Shown here: in pieces, positions 15,178-23,095 of the stretch
Layout of the letters: the number at the start of each line of letters is the position of its first letter
Position numbering within the stretch: position 1 is the first letter of the stretch
From: a bacterium
GTDB lineage: Bacteria > Elusimicrobiota > Elusimicrobia > Elusimicrobiales > UBA9959
Reading direction: 5' to 3'
Length of the DNA stretch: 33,471 bases
NCBI GenBank assembly: GCA_021811405.1
Contig: JAJZOZ010000012.1
Span: 1 to 33,471, forward strand
Position numbers and translations under genes: made by a program
The notes under the pieces: model-generated
Seen by the model: only the letters and a program-made list of their open reading frames with translations
Told to the model about the DNA's origin: nothing
Databases searched by the model: none

Positions 15178-16107
15178 ATGAGAGTTTTTTTGACCGGTGG
15201 CGCGGGGATGGTGGGCAGGAACATCCTGGAGCATCCCGCGGCTAAAGAGAAAGAGTTCTTCGCCCCGACGCTGCACGAGTTGAACCTTTTCGACTACGCG
15301 GCCGTGAAGTCGTACATAGAGAAAGTGAGGCCTGACATCATAGTGCACGCGGCAGGGCGCGTCGGCGGCATACACGCTAATATGGCCAACCCGGTCGCCT
15401 TCCTGCTCGAGAACCTTGACATGGGCCGCAATCTTGTCTGGTCTGCCCGGCAATGCGGAGTGAGGAACCTTATAAACCTCGGCAGCTCCTGCATGTACCC
15501 GCGCAACGCGCCCAACCCTCTCAGAGAGGAGATGGTGCTGCAGGGGGAGTTGGAGCCTACCAACGAGGGCTACGCCCTGGCCAAGACCGTGGTGGCGAGG
15601 CTCTGCTCCTATATTTCCCGGGAAGCCCCGGACTACCGTTACCGGACGCTCATACCCTGCAACCTATACGGCCGCTGGGACAAGTTCTCCCCGGAGCACT
15701 CGCACATGATCCCCGCGGTGATACGCAAGCTGCATCTGGCTAAAGCGCGTAGGGAGCGTACTGTCGATATATGGGGCGACGGCACCGCCCGCCGGGAGTT
15801 CATGTATGCCGGCGATCTGGCCGACTGTGTGCACCGGGCCATGGAGAACTTCGATTCGCTCCCGGACCTGATGAACGTCGGACTGGGCGGGGACCATTCC
15901 GTTAACGATTATTACGGGGCGGTCGCAGAGGTTGTGGGGTACGATGGGACGTTCTCGCACGACCTTTCGAAGCCGGCGGGCATGGCCCGCAAACTGGTGG
16001 ATATTTCCCGGCTGCAGGACTGGGGTTGGAAGGCGCGGACGCAGCTGAAGGACGGGATCGCGGCGGCCTATGAATTTTTTAAGGCCAATTACGGAGACGA
16101 AAAATGA
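15178..16107 (+). CDS. colC: GDP-fucose-synthase-family enzyme, probable GDP-L-colitose synthase (ColC)
   Basis: A 309-residue extended SDR clearly in the Fcl/WcaG family. It has TGGAGMVG (6-13), RVGGIHANM (61-69), GSSCMYP with S103/S104 and C105, Y132/K136 in YALAK, and the CNLYGRWDKF...EHSHMIPAVIRK block. Fcl epimerises and reduces GDP-4-keto-6-deoxymannose to GDP-fucose. The homologous ColC does the same on the 3-deoxy intermediate to give GDP-colitose. Because the next gene, overlapping by ATGA, is a ColD-type 3-dehydratase, I favour ColC. The start ATG 15178 has GAGAGGA six to seven bases upstream; a TTG at 15160 in the same frame is less likely. GDP-mannose 4,6-dehydratase (Gmd), needed upstream, is not in the window. 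Confidence 0.85.
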   Translation: MRVFLTGGAGMVGRNILEHPAAKEKEFFAPTLHELNLFDYAAVKSYIEKVRPDIIVHAAGRVGGIHANMANPVAFLLENLDMGRNLVWSARQCGVRNLINLGSSCMYPRNAPNPLREEMVLQGELEPTNEGYALAKTVVARLCSYISREAPDYRYRTLIPCNLYGRWDKFSPEHSHMIPAVIRKLHLAKARRERTVDIWGDGTARREFMYAGDLADCVHRAMENFDSLPDLMNVGLGGDHSVNDYYGAVAEVVGYDGTFSHDLSKPAGMARKLVDISRLQDWGWKARTQLKDGIAAAYEFFKANYGDEK

Positions 16108-17279
16108 TACCGCTGATGAAAAATACGTTCCTTAACGAGTACGAGACCAAGAAAGAGCTGGTCGATTTCATCCTCAAGGCCAAGATATTGAGCATGGGAG
16201 AGAAGTGCCTCGAGTTCGAGAAGGCATTCGCTAATTACCAGGGCCGCAGGCACTGCGTCCTCTTCAACAGCGGCGGCAGCGCCAACCTGGCCTTGCTCCA
16301 GGCCCTGAAGAACCTGGGCCGTCTGAAGGACGGGGATACGGTCGGTTTTTCGGCTTTGACATGGTCCACCAACGTGATGCCTGTGCTGCAGCTGGGCATG
16401 AAGGCCGTGCCAGTGGACTGTGAGGCGCAGACGCTCAACTGCATGGCCGCCAATCTGGCTGAAACGCTGAAGAAGGTTAAGTTGAGCGCCTTTTTTATAA
16501 CTAACGCGCTCGGATTTGCCGGAGATCTTGGAGAGATCCGCGAGGTATGCCGCAAGAACGGCGTGCTGCTTATAGAGGATAACTGCGAGTCCCTCGGGAC
16601 AGAACTCCCTGACGGGAAGACCGGGAACTTCGGGATCGGCTCCACTTTTTCCTTCTTCGTGGCGCACCATATGTCCACGATCGAGGGCGGCTGCTGCTGC
16701 ACGGACGACGACGAACTAGACGAGATGCTGCGCATTACCCGCGCCAATGGCTGGGACCGTAACCTCAATTTTGCGGCTCAGCGCCGTCTGCGCGAAAAGC
16801 ACGGAGTGAAGAGCGAGTTCGAAGCGAAGTACACTTTCTACGATCTGGGGTTCAATCTGCGCCCCACGGAGATAACGGGCTTCCTGGGCCTGACACAGCT
16901 TAAATATCTAAAGGAGAACTGCGAGGTCAGGCAGAAGAACTTCCTCGCGCTTGAGGAGGAGGTCCTCAATAACCCCGACCTGCTCCCGATGAAGCGAGGG
17001 CACCTCTCCTTTCTTTCCAACTTCGCCTTCCCCGTGATCTGCAGGTCGCGGGAGATCAGGGCGAAGTATATCGAGCAGTTCTCCGGGGATGGGGTGGAGA
17101 TCCGCCCAGTGATAGCCGGCAACATGCAGCGACAGCCCTTTTATGCCAAGTACGTGGGAGATAGTTTCGACCTGAAGGGCGCTGAATTCCTGCACGAGTG
17201 CGGATTCTACTTCGGGAATTATCCGGAGCTTACTGCTTCGGACCTGGATATGCTCAAGAGCTGTCTGAGGAAGTACTGA
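16104..17279 (+). CDS. colD: PLP-dependent GDP-4-keto-6-deoxymannose 3-dehydratase (ColD)
   Basis: A 391-residue DegT/DnrJ/EryC1-fold enzyme in which the usual PLP-binding lysine is histidine: H188 in FFVAHHMSTIEGG. Histidine at this exact place is the hallmark of ColD and of the CDP-sugar E1 dehydratase, which deoxygenate C-3 instead of transferring an amino group. D159 (LLIEDNCESLG) is placed to bind the PLP ring nitrogen. SMGEKCLEFEKAFA, NGWDRNLN and VEIRPVIAGNMQ match E. coli ColD as I remember it. The length fits ColD (about 388) better than E1 (about 437). Using glutamate as co-substrate, it yields GDP-4-keto-3,6-dideoxymannose for ColC. The cysteine cluster CCC (197-199) is unusual. 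A role as the E1 of the CDP pathway is less likely but possible. Confidence 0.88.
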   Translation: MIPLMKNTFLNEYETKKELVDFILKAKILSMGEKCLEFEKAFANYQGRRHCVLFNSGGSANLALLQALKNLGRLKDGDTVGFSALTWSTNVMPVLQLGMKAVPVDCEAQTLNCMAANLAETLKKVKLSAFFITNALGFAGDLGEIREVCRKNGVLLIEDNCESLGTELPDGKTGNFGIGSTFSFFVAHHMSTIEGGCCCTDDDELDEMLRITRANGWDRNLNFAAQRRLREKHGVKSEFEAKYTFYDLGFNLRPTEITGFLGLTQLKYLKENCEVRQKNFLALEEEVLNNPDLLPMKRGHLSFLSNFAFPVICRSREIRAKYIEQFSGDGVEIRPVIAGNMQRQPFYAKYVGDSFDLKGAEFLHECGFYFGNYPELTASDLDMLKSCLRKY

Positions 17280-17292
17280 GGACGCCGGCTGG

Positions 17293-18306
17293 ATGCACAG
17301 AAGGTGGAACAAGAAGATATTGAACGTCCTGATGCAGTGGAACTATTGCGACAGGAGGCGCGGCCCCGCCGCGGACCGCGCGGTCTGGCACGATAACATC
17401 GCCAAGCTTGCTTCTTCGGCGGAAGTCTTTTACTACGACGATTACATCGCGGATCTTCCCGAGCTGCGCCGCAAAGTGCTTCAGCGCGCCGAGGCCCTCG
17501 GCCCCGACCTCATCTTCTGGCCGTCGTTCACTGACCAGTTCGACGCCGCCACGCTGGACGAGATGAAGCGCCGCTGGGCTACGGCCGTATGGTTCGGTGA
17601 CGATACTTGGCGCTTCGACGACTATTCTTCCAAGTTGTCGCCTCATATAACCTATCCGCTTACCACTGACCCGTTCTGCGTGGGAAAGTATCGCAGGATA
17701 GGAGTGGAGCCTATACTTACCCAGTGGGCCGGGCAGAGATTCGGACCGGACCGCCCGCCGTTGCCTGCGGGGGCGGATTTTAAGTACCAGGTTTCTTTCG
17801 TAGGCAGCAGGGATTACTCCAGGGATTGGTTCATCTGGGAGTTGGGAAAGCGCGGGATAAAGGTGGAATGTTTCGGGGGAGGCTGGCCGAACGGAAGGCT
17901 TCCCGACGAGGATATGGAGCGGGTGTTCAACTCCAGCCGGATAAACCTGAACCTCTCCAATAGCGTGCCGAGGGATGTTCGCTGCGTTCTCAGGAATCCC
18001 AAGAACGTGCTGCGCTATCTGCGCGGTCGCAAGGCGGCGGAACAGGTGAAGGCCCGCAACTTCGAAATACCCCTTGCCGGCGGCTTCCAACTGAGCAATT
18101 ACGCGATAGGGCTGGATCATTACCTGGATATAGGGCGGGAAGTCGCGGTCTTCACTGCTCCCGATGACTGCGCTGAACAGATCCATTATTTTCTGGCCAA
18201 CGAAAACTTGCGGCATGCCGTCGCCGTCGCCGGCTACACGCGCGCTTCGCGTGAGCACACCTACCTGGCAAGGTTGGAGTCCGTGTTCGCCAGGATATGG
18301 CCATGA
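17293..18306 (+). CDS. CgeB-like glycosyltransferase (GT-B fold)
   Basis: A 337-residue cytoplasmic glycosyltransferase with the look of the CgeB/Glyco_trans_1_2 group. It has an N-terminal domain with PDLIFWPSFTDQF (about 75-87) and WFGDDTWRFDDYS (about 99-111). The linker has YQVSFVGSRDYSRDWFIWEL, and the C-terminal domain has FNSSRINLNLSNSV. The late segment (KARNFEIPLAGGFQL...) is typical: the NFEIP glutamate contacts the nucleotide sugar, followed by a Glyco_trans_1_2-type tail. Start ATG 17293 is 13 bases after the ColD stop, with GAGG at 17278-17281. The sugar and linkage are unknown. It sits between the colitose genes and a GT10 gene, so it probably adds a residue of the same repeat unit. 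Confidence 0.78.
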   Translation: MHRRWNKKILNVLMQWNYCDRRRGPAADRAVWHDNIAKLASSAEVFYYDDYIADLPELRRKVLQRAEALGPDLIFWPSFTDQFDAATLDEMKRRWATAVWFGDDTWRFDDYSSKLSPHITYPLTTDPFCVGKYRRIGVEPILTQWAGQRFGPDRPPLPAGADFKYQVSFVGSRDYSRDWFIWELGKRGIKVECFGGGWPNGRLPDEDMERVFNSSRINLNLSNSVPRDVRCVLRNPKNVLRYLRGRKAAEQVKARNFEIPLAGGFQLSNYAIGLDHYLDIGREVAVFTAPDDCAEQIHYFLANENLRHAVAVAGYTRASREHTYLARLESVFARIWP

Positions 18307-19322
18307 AGGAACTGGCCCTCTGGGTCTCGGCGCCCTACGCGGGCGACAGGATATTCGATCCTTCCAGTCCGCTAAACCGCGACGATTGCCTTTCCTCCGC
18401 CAGGATGCTACGCGCTCTCCTGCGTGAGCGCGGATGGGACTGCCATACCCAGGACCATTACCTGGCCGCCGGCGACGTCCCCGACGCGGTGCTGTTCAAC
18501 GATATTCCCGGTGAGGGCGTGCGTCGCGCGTTGGGGCCGTGGTATCCCAGGGTACGTAAGTTCGCAGTGCTGCTGGAGTGCGAGGCAATAAAGCCGGAGA
18601 ACTGGCGCCCCGGCGCCCATGAGCCATTCGAGGCTGTCTTCACGTGGGACGAGCGATACGTGGACGATAGAAAATATTTCAAGGCAAATTTTTCCGTGCC
18701 TTTCCCGTCCCAGGCAGACTCCGATCCGGCAGGCCGGCCGGGGTTCTGCGTGATGATAACAGCCAACAAGAGCAGTCGCCACCCGCTGGAACTCTATTCG
18801 GAGCGCAAAAGCACCGTCAGGTGGTTCGAACGCAACCGGCCGGGAAAGCTGGACCTTTACGGCATGGGGTGGGAGCGGAGGCTCTTCGAAGGGACGCTGC
18901 GCCCGCTTAACCGCCTTTCGCCGCTGACCAGGCTGTTTGCCGAGAAGTTCCCGTCCTACCGTGGTCCCGTGGACCGCAAGCTTCCGGTGCTGCGTAAGTA
19001 CAAATTCGCCATCTGTTACGAGAACGCCAGGGAAATATCCGGCTATATCACGGAAAAGATATTCGACGCTCTCTTCGCCGGTTGCGTGCCGGTATACTGG
19101 GGTGCTCCGGATATAGCGCGGTTCGTGCCGGAGTCGTGCTTCATAGACAGGCGCCGCTTCCGCGACAATGAGGAGCTGTGTCTGTACATGGAACACCTCC
19201 AGGAGGACAGCTACCTGGGCATGCTGTCCGCCGCCGCGGAATATGTTCGCGGCGCCGGTACGGGTCCGTTCTCGGACAGGGCCTTCGCCGCGGCAGTGGC
19301 CGGGAGGATCTGTGCGGGGTGA
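18303..19322 (+). CDS. GT10-family glycosyltransferase (fucosyltransferase-like), candidate colitosyl or fucosyl transferase
   Basis: A 339-residue GT-B enzyme with the GT10 (alpha-1,3/1,4-fucosyltransferase) signature at 235-267: FAICYENAREISGYITEKIF, then DALFAGCVPVYWG. This is followed by PESCFIDRRRF. Preceding it, GPVDRKLPVLRKYKF is typical of bacterial members. GT10 enzymes use GDP-L-fucose. Here the neighbouring genes predict GDP-L-colitose, which is 3-deoxy-L-fucose, so colitose may be the donor. I start at ATG 18303 (ATGA overlap with the previous stop, AGGA at 18292-18295). An ATG two codons earlier at 18297 is too close to that site. Confidence 0.85.
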   Translation: MKELALWVSAPYAGDRIFDPSSPLNRDDCLSSARMLRALLRERGWDCHTQDHYLAAGDVPDAVLFNDIPGEGVRRALGPWYPRVRKFAVLLECEAIKPENWRPGAHEPFEAVFTWDERYVDDRKYFKANFSVPFPSQADSDPAGRPGFCVMITANKSSRHPLELYSERKSTVRWFERNRPGKLDLYGMGWERRLFEGTLRPLNRLSPLTRLFAEKFPSYRGPVDRKLPVLRKYKFAICYENAREISGYITEKIFDALFAGCVPVYWGAPDIARFVPESCFIDRRRFRDNEELCLYMEHLQEDSYLGMLSAAAEYVRGAGTGPFSDRAFAAAVAGRICAG

Positions 19323-20811
19323 CGCCGTGGTGCTTGTCGCGGGCCGTTTCGTACAGGCATTGCTGACGATAGCCGGCTTCCGCGTGCTGACAGCCCTGCT
19401 GTCTCCGGCGGAAGTCGGCAACTATTACCTGATAATTTCGGTCGCTTCCCTGTTCAGCATGTTCCTGATCAGTCCGGTGGGCATGTACGTCAATCGCCGT
19501 TTCTTTGCCTGGTATGACGAACGGTCCCTCACCGCGCATTTCCTCGGTTATAACGCCTACGCCGCCGCGGTATCGCTGCTGGCCTTTCTCTCGGCGCTGG
19601 CGGCCTGGCGTTTCGCCGGCGTGGGGGCGGGACTGAACGGGCCGCTCTTCGCGTTCCTGGTCGCGGCGTACATCTATGTCCTTAACTGGAATCAGAATTA
19701 CATTCCGGCCCTCAATACTCTCGGTTACCGCAGGGATTTCGTGCTGCTCACGCTGGTCACTGTAGGTCTTGCGCTGGCTTTCTCCGCCCTCTTCTCTGTC
19801 GTGCTTTCCCGTGGGGGAACGGAGTGGATGGCCGGGTTAATAGTGGCCAACGGCGCGGCGACGCTTGCTGCGGCCCGGATATTGTATGGTAAGTTGCGGG
19901 AGGATGCTCCGGGTCACTTTGACTTCCGCGGGTTGGCCTCCCGTCCGGCGTTAGACGCTATCGGCGCGTTCGCGCTGCCGCTTGCCGGCGCTTCCTTCTT
20001 CATGTGGGCGCAATCACAGTCGTACCGCGTGATAGTCGAGCGTCTCGACGGGGCCGAACTGCTCGGCTATATGGCGGTTGGATTCAGCATCGCCACCAGC
20101 GTGGCCGGCATCATGGAATCGCTGGTGCAACAGCTGTACCTGCCGGCCTTTTACCGTCGGATAACCTCCGGCGGCAAGGACGAGCGCCGTGCGGCCCTGG
20201 CGGAGCTTGCCGCCAAGAGCGTGCCGGTCTACCTGGTGTACCTCTTCTTTATCGCCGGCAGCGCCGAGCTGCTTGTCAGGACCCTGGTCTCACCAAAGTA
20301 TCGCGATGTGTTCGTTTACGCGCGTTACGGCGCTTTCGTGGAGTTCTTCAGGATGGCCACGAACGTGCTGGCCGCAGCCGCCCATTCCGAGATGCGGACC
20401 CGCAGCCTGGTGAGGCCGTATCTGATCGGCGGCATAACGGCGGCCGTCCTGGTATATTTTTCGGCCGTATCCGGCCGGCCAGGAACGTACGTGCCGCTGG
20501 CGCTGCTGCTTAGCGGCGGCGTGACTTTTTTCTCCATGCAACGCGCTATTCTGCCGATAATAGAGTTCAGGCTTGACCTCCGCGCATTGGCCGCGCCAGC
20601 TGTCGGTTCCCTTGGACTCCTGGCTTTCTCCTTCATTCATCCCGCGGGTACGCTGGGCACTCTTGGCTTGCTGGGGCTTTCCGGCTGCTACTTTGCCGGC
20701 ATGCTCTACTGGACTTCGCGTAAGTGGCTGCGGAACGTGCCTAGCAACCCCCTCAGCGGGCCGAAAGCGGAGACCGAGAATATGTCGCCTGCGGAACCGG
20801 AGGCTTTATGA
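19312..20811 (+). CDS. wzx: Wzx-type oligosaccharide flippase, GTG start
   Basis: A polytopic inner-membrane protein of the MATE/PST polysaccharide-transporter superfamily with about 12 to 14 hydrophobic segments over 499 residues. GRFVQALLTIAGFRVLTALLSPAEVGNYYLI at the start is the classical Wzx N-terminus (LSPEEYGxY type). It would flip the undecaprenyl-linked repeat across the membrane. The frame opens upstream at 19168, but those residues shadow the GT10 gene. GTG 19312 has GGGAGGA just before it, though with a short gap of about four bases, and overlaps the GT10 end by 11 bases. GTG 19327 or 19330 are alternatives. A flippase means a Wzx/Wzy-type rather than an ABC-transporter assembly route. 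Confidence 0.85.
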   Translation: MRGDAVVLVAGRFVQALLTIAGFRVLTALLSPAEVGNYYLIISVASLFSMFLISPVGMYVNRRFFAWYDERSLTAHFLGYNAYAAAVSLLAFLSALAAWRFAGVGAGLNGPLFAFLVAAYIYVLNWNQNYIPALNTLGYRRDFVLLTLVTVGLALAFSALFSVVLSRGGTEWMAGLIVANGAATLAAARILYGKLREDAPGHFDFRGLASRPALDAIGAFALPLAGASFFMWAQSQSYRVIVERLDGAELLGYMAVGFSIATSVAGIMESLVQQLYLPAFYRRITSGGKDERRAALAELAAKSVPVYLVYLFFIAGSAELLVRTLVSPKYRDVFVYARYGAFVEFFRMATNVLAAAAHSEMRTRSLVRPYLIGGITAAVLVYFSAVSGRPGTYVPLALLLSGGVTFFSMQRAILPIIEFRLDLRALAAPAVGSLGLLAFSFIHPAGTLGTLGLLGLSGCYFAGMLYWTSRKWLRNVPSNPLSGPKAETENMSPAEPEAL

Positions 20812-21842
20812 CAGGGACGCGCGAGCCGCTGGTCAGCATCTGCGTCCCGGCCTATAACGCCGAGAAGACGTTGCGCGATACTCTGGATTCAATCGTCGGG
20901 CAGAGCTATCGGAATATCCGCGTGGTAGTCTCCGATAACGCTTCGTCGGATTCTACCCCGGAGATGGTCGCCGAGTACGCGAAGGCCGATCCCCGAGTGA
21001 CCATCTCGCGCCTTGCCTCCAACATAGGCGGGGAAGGGAACTTTTCCGAGTGCATAAGGCTGGGCGAGGGGGAATATACCGCTATCTATCATTCCGACGA
21101 CGTCTATGATCCGGAGATGGTCCGCCGGTCGGTCGAGGCTCTGGAAAATGCGCCGGAGGCCGCGGCGGTATTCGTGATGGCCAGCGGCATAGACGAGCGC
21201 GGGCGCGAGGTGAGGCGCTACCGCTTTCCGGATGATATCCGCCCTGACCCGGACGGCCTATACCGCTTCCCCGCGCTCTTGAAAGCGGTGCTGAAGTACG
21301 GCAACTTTTTTTTCTGCCCCGGCGTAATGGTGCGAACGCGCGTTTACAAAGAGACGGTAGGCACCTGGGACGTAGGGCGCTACAAGACATCTTCGGACCT
21401 GCATGTGTGGTTCCGCATATTCGAGAAGTTCCCTGTGGCCGTGATAGACGAGCCGCTGCTTCATTACCGGCTGGCCACCGCCAGCTACAGCTACAATCTG
21501 GCCAGGAGCCGTACATGGAGGCCCGACATCTTCCTTCTGCTTGATGATTATGTCAGCAATCCCCGCGGCGTGGCGCTTTCCGGCTCCGACTTGATGAATT
21601 ACCGGCTGCAGGAACTGCTAGATAACATACGCAGAGCTTTCAATTTTCTGCTGCAGGGAGAGCGGGGCCAGGGCCTGCGGATGCTGTCCGGGCTTTTCAA
21701 TCCGGCGGTGGCCGCTTTCGCCATGAAGAGCGCTTATCATTTGAAGGTCATGCTTTTCGGCTGGACGGTGCTTTTTTTGCACTTTATCCCGCTCCCCGGC
21801 CTTGTCAAGGAGAAGCTGTTCAAACTGAGATACGGCGGGTAG
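20808..21842 (+). CDS. GT2 family glycosyltransferase
   Basis: A 344-residue GT-A glycosyltransferase. The N-terminal VSICVPAYNAEKTLRDTLDS and VVVSDNASSDSTPEM segments bind the nucleotide sugar. The DxD-like motif is HSDDVYDPE with D97/D98. The acceptor region has SSDLHVWFRIFEKFPVAVID, where the SSD aspartate is in the position of the catalytic base. A hydrophobic C-terminal stretch (about 310-328) may anchor it to the membrane. It is coupled to the flippase by ATGA. A run of eight T at 21306-21313 encodes part of NFFFCPG. The donor sugar is unknown. Confidence 0.85.
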   Translation: MTGTREPLVSICVPAYNAEKTLRDTLDSIVGQSYRNIRVVVSDNASSDSTPEMVAEYAKADPRVTISRLASNIGGEGNFSECIRLGEGEYTAIYHSDDVYDPEMVRRSVEALENAPEAAAVFVMASGIDERGREVRRYRFPDDIRPDPDGLYRFPALLKAVLKYGNFFFCPGVMVRTRVYKETVGTWDVGRYKTSSDLHVWFRIFEKFPVAVIDEPLLHYRLATASYSYNLARSRTWRPDIFLLLDDYVSNPRGVALSGSDLMNYRLQELLDNIRRAFNFLLQGERGQGLRMLSGLFNPAVAAFAMKSAYHLKVMLFGWTVLFLHFIPLPGLVKEKLFKLRYGG

Positions 21843-21897
21843 CTGCGGGAATGTTTTACGGAGAGGCGATACTCTCAGGAGCTGGAACATTGGGGAT

Positions 21898-23028
21898 ATG
21901 AAATTAGCCGTTCTTAATCTGACCGGAGGCGGGGCCAGCGTCGGCTACCGGCGCTACGTTTCCGCCGTGCTGCCGAGGCTGGCGGCCTTCGATGAGGTCG
22001 AGAAGGTCCTCTGCGCCTCGCCTGCAGCTCTCGGAGTCGAGGGATGGCTGGAGCCTTCCCCGAAGATAAACTTTGCCCGCTGCGAGCCGTTCCGTTTCCT
22101 GCGGCATTCCCCGGACCCCGGGCTTAAAGCCGCCCTGGACGCGTTCGGCCCCGACCTGATCTTCGTTCCTCTTGAGCGCTATATCGACTACAAAGGCCTC
22201 CCGGTAGTGACCGTTCTCCACAACATGGCGCCGCTGGCCGGCGTCCCCACTGGCGGCGGCCTGAAGGAGCTTCTCAAGGCGGCGGCGCAGAAGCATGAAA
22301 CGAAACTGGCAGTATCACGGGCCGCGGCGGTGATGGCGCCCAGCGATTTTGTGAGGGATTTCCTAATCGCGAAGGCCGGAGCCGCAGCCGGGAAGGTTCA
22401 CACCGCGCATTTCGGTCCCAGCCCGGTCACGGCCAGTCCTTCGCGCCCTAAAGGGCTGGGGGACGCGACGGGGAAGTTCATCTTTACGGCGGGCTCCATG
22501 GAAAGGTACCGCGGTCTGGAGGACCTGATAGAGGCTATGCCGGCGCTCAAGGCGGCCGTGCCGGGAATAATACTGGCCGTGGCCGGCTCAGCAAGGCCCG
22601 CTACGCGGTATTACCTGGAGGAGTTGAAGGAACTGGCTCTCAAGCGCGGGGCGGGGGGCGATGTTTTCTGGCTGGGAAGCCTGCCGGACGAGGAAATGGC
22701 CTGGTGCTACGCCAGTTGCTCCGCTTTCGTGATGACAAGCCGCATGGAGTCTTTCGGCTTTCCCGCGCTCGAGGCAATGCAGCACGGCTGCCAGTGCGTT
22801 TCAGCAGCTAGCCCCTGCCTGCCGGAAATGTTCGGTGAGGCCGCAGTCTACTATCCGCCCGGAGACCATGCCGCGCTGTCGGCCCGGGTGGCGGAGGTCC
22901 TTTCACGGGACGCATCTGCAAAGGGGAGGGCCTCTGCTCTGGCGCTGGAGCGCGCAGGGAAATTCTCCTGGGATGGGACCGCCTCGCGCACCCTGGACGT
23001 GCTGCGGAAGGCCGCTTCCGGCGCTTAG
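21898..23028 (+). CDS. GT4 family glycosyltransferase
   Basis: A 376-residue GT-B enzyme of family GT4. The N-terminal glycine-rich loop is LNLTGGGASVGYRRYV. The C-terminal domain shows FIFTAGSMERYRGLEDLIEA and the EX7E motif E284-SFGFPAL-E292 used by retaining GT4 enzymes. GAAVYYPPGD-like spacing follows (EAAVYYPPGDHAAL). It is the last gene before a 67-base gap with a promoter-like site, so it probably ends the transcription unit that begins near 15178. Ribosome-binding sequence is only GGGG at 21892-21895, very close to the ATG. Substrate unknown. Confidence 0.86.
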   Translation: MKLAVLNLTGGGASVGYRRYVSAVLPRLAAFDEVEKVLCASPAALGVEGWLEPSPKINFARCEPFRFLRHSPDPGLKAALDAFGPDLIFVPLERYIDYKGLPVVTVLHNMAPLAGVPTGGGLKELLKAAAQKHETKLAVSRAAAVMAPSDFVRDFLIAKAGAAAGKVHTAHFGPSPVTASPSRPKGLGDATGKFIFTAGSMERYRGLEDLIEAMPALKAAVPGIILAVAGSARPATRYYLEELKELALKRGAGGDVFWLGSLPDEEMAWCYASCSAFVMTSRMESFGFPALEAMQHGCQCVSAASPCLPEMFGEAAVYYPPGDHAALSARVAEVLSRDASAKGRASALALERAGKFSWDGTASRTLDVLRKAASGA

Positions 23029-23046
23029 ACGGGTAGTCCCTGTAAA

Positions 23047-23052
23047 TATAAT
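23047..23052 (+). promoter_or_regulatory. Candidate -10 box TATAAT before the UDP-amino-dideoxy-L-hexose operon
   Basis: A perfect TATAAT lies in an AT-rich 67-base gap between the GT4 stop (23028) and the start at 23096, within otherwise GC-rich DNA. TTAGAC at 23025-23030 is 16 bases upstream but is a poor -35 match. It predicts a separate transcript for genes 23096 onward. Confidence 0.5.
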
Positions 23053-23095
23053 TTGTTATTATTAATTGCCGGATTTGTATTTTCCAGGTCATGGG

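Noticed and set aside
16104-17279. Sugar aminotransferase (DegT family)
   Set aside because: The PLP-anchoring lysine is His188, so transamination by the normal mechanism is not expected; the sequence follows ColD.
21306-21313. T8 run in the GT2 gene and T7 run at 15185-15191 as phase-variation tracts
   Set aside because: Short runs that encode conserved-looking Phe residues; much weaker candidates than the G10 tract.
21861-21876. GAGAG/CTCTC inverted repeat in the gap before the GT4 gene
   Set aside because: Only a 5-bp stem and no T run; likely chance.
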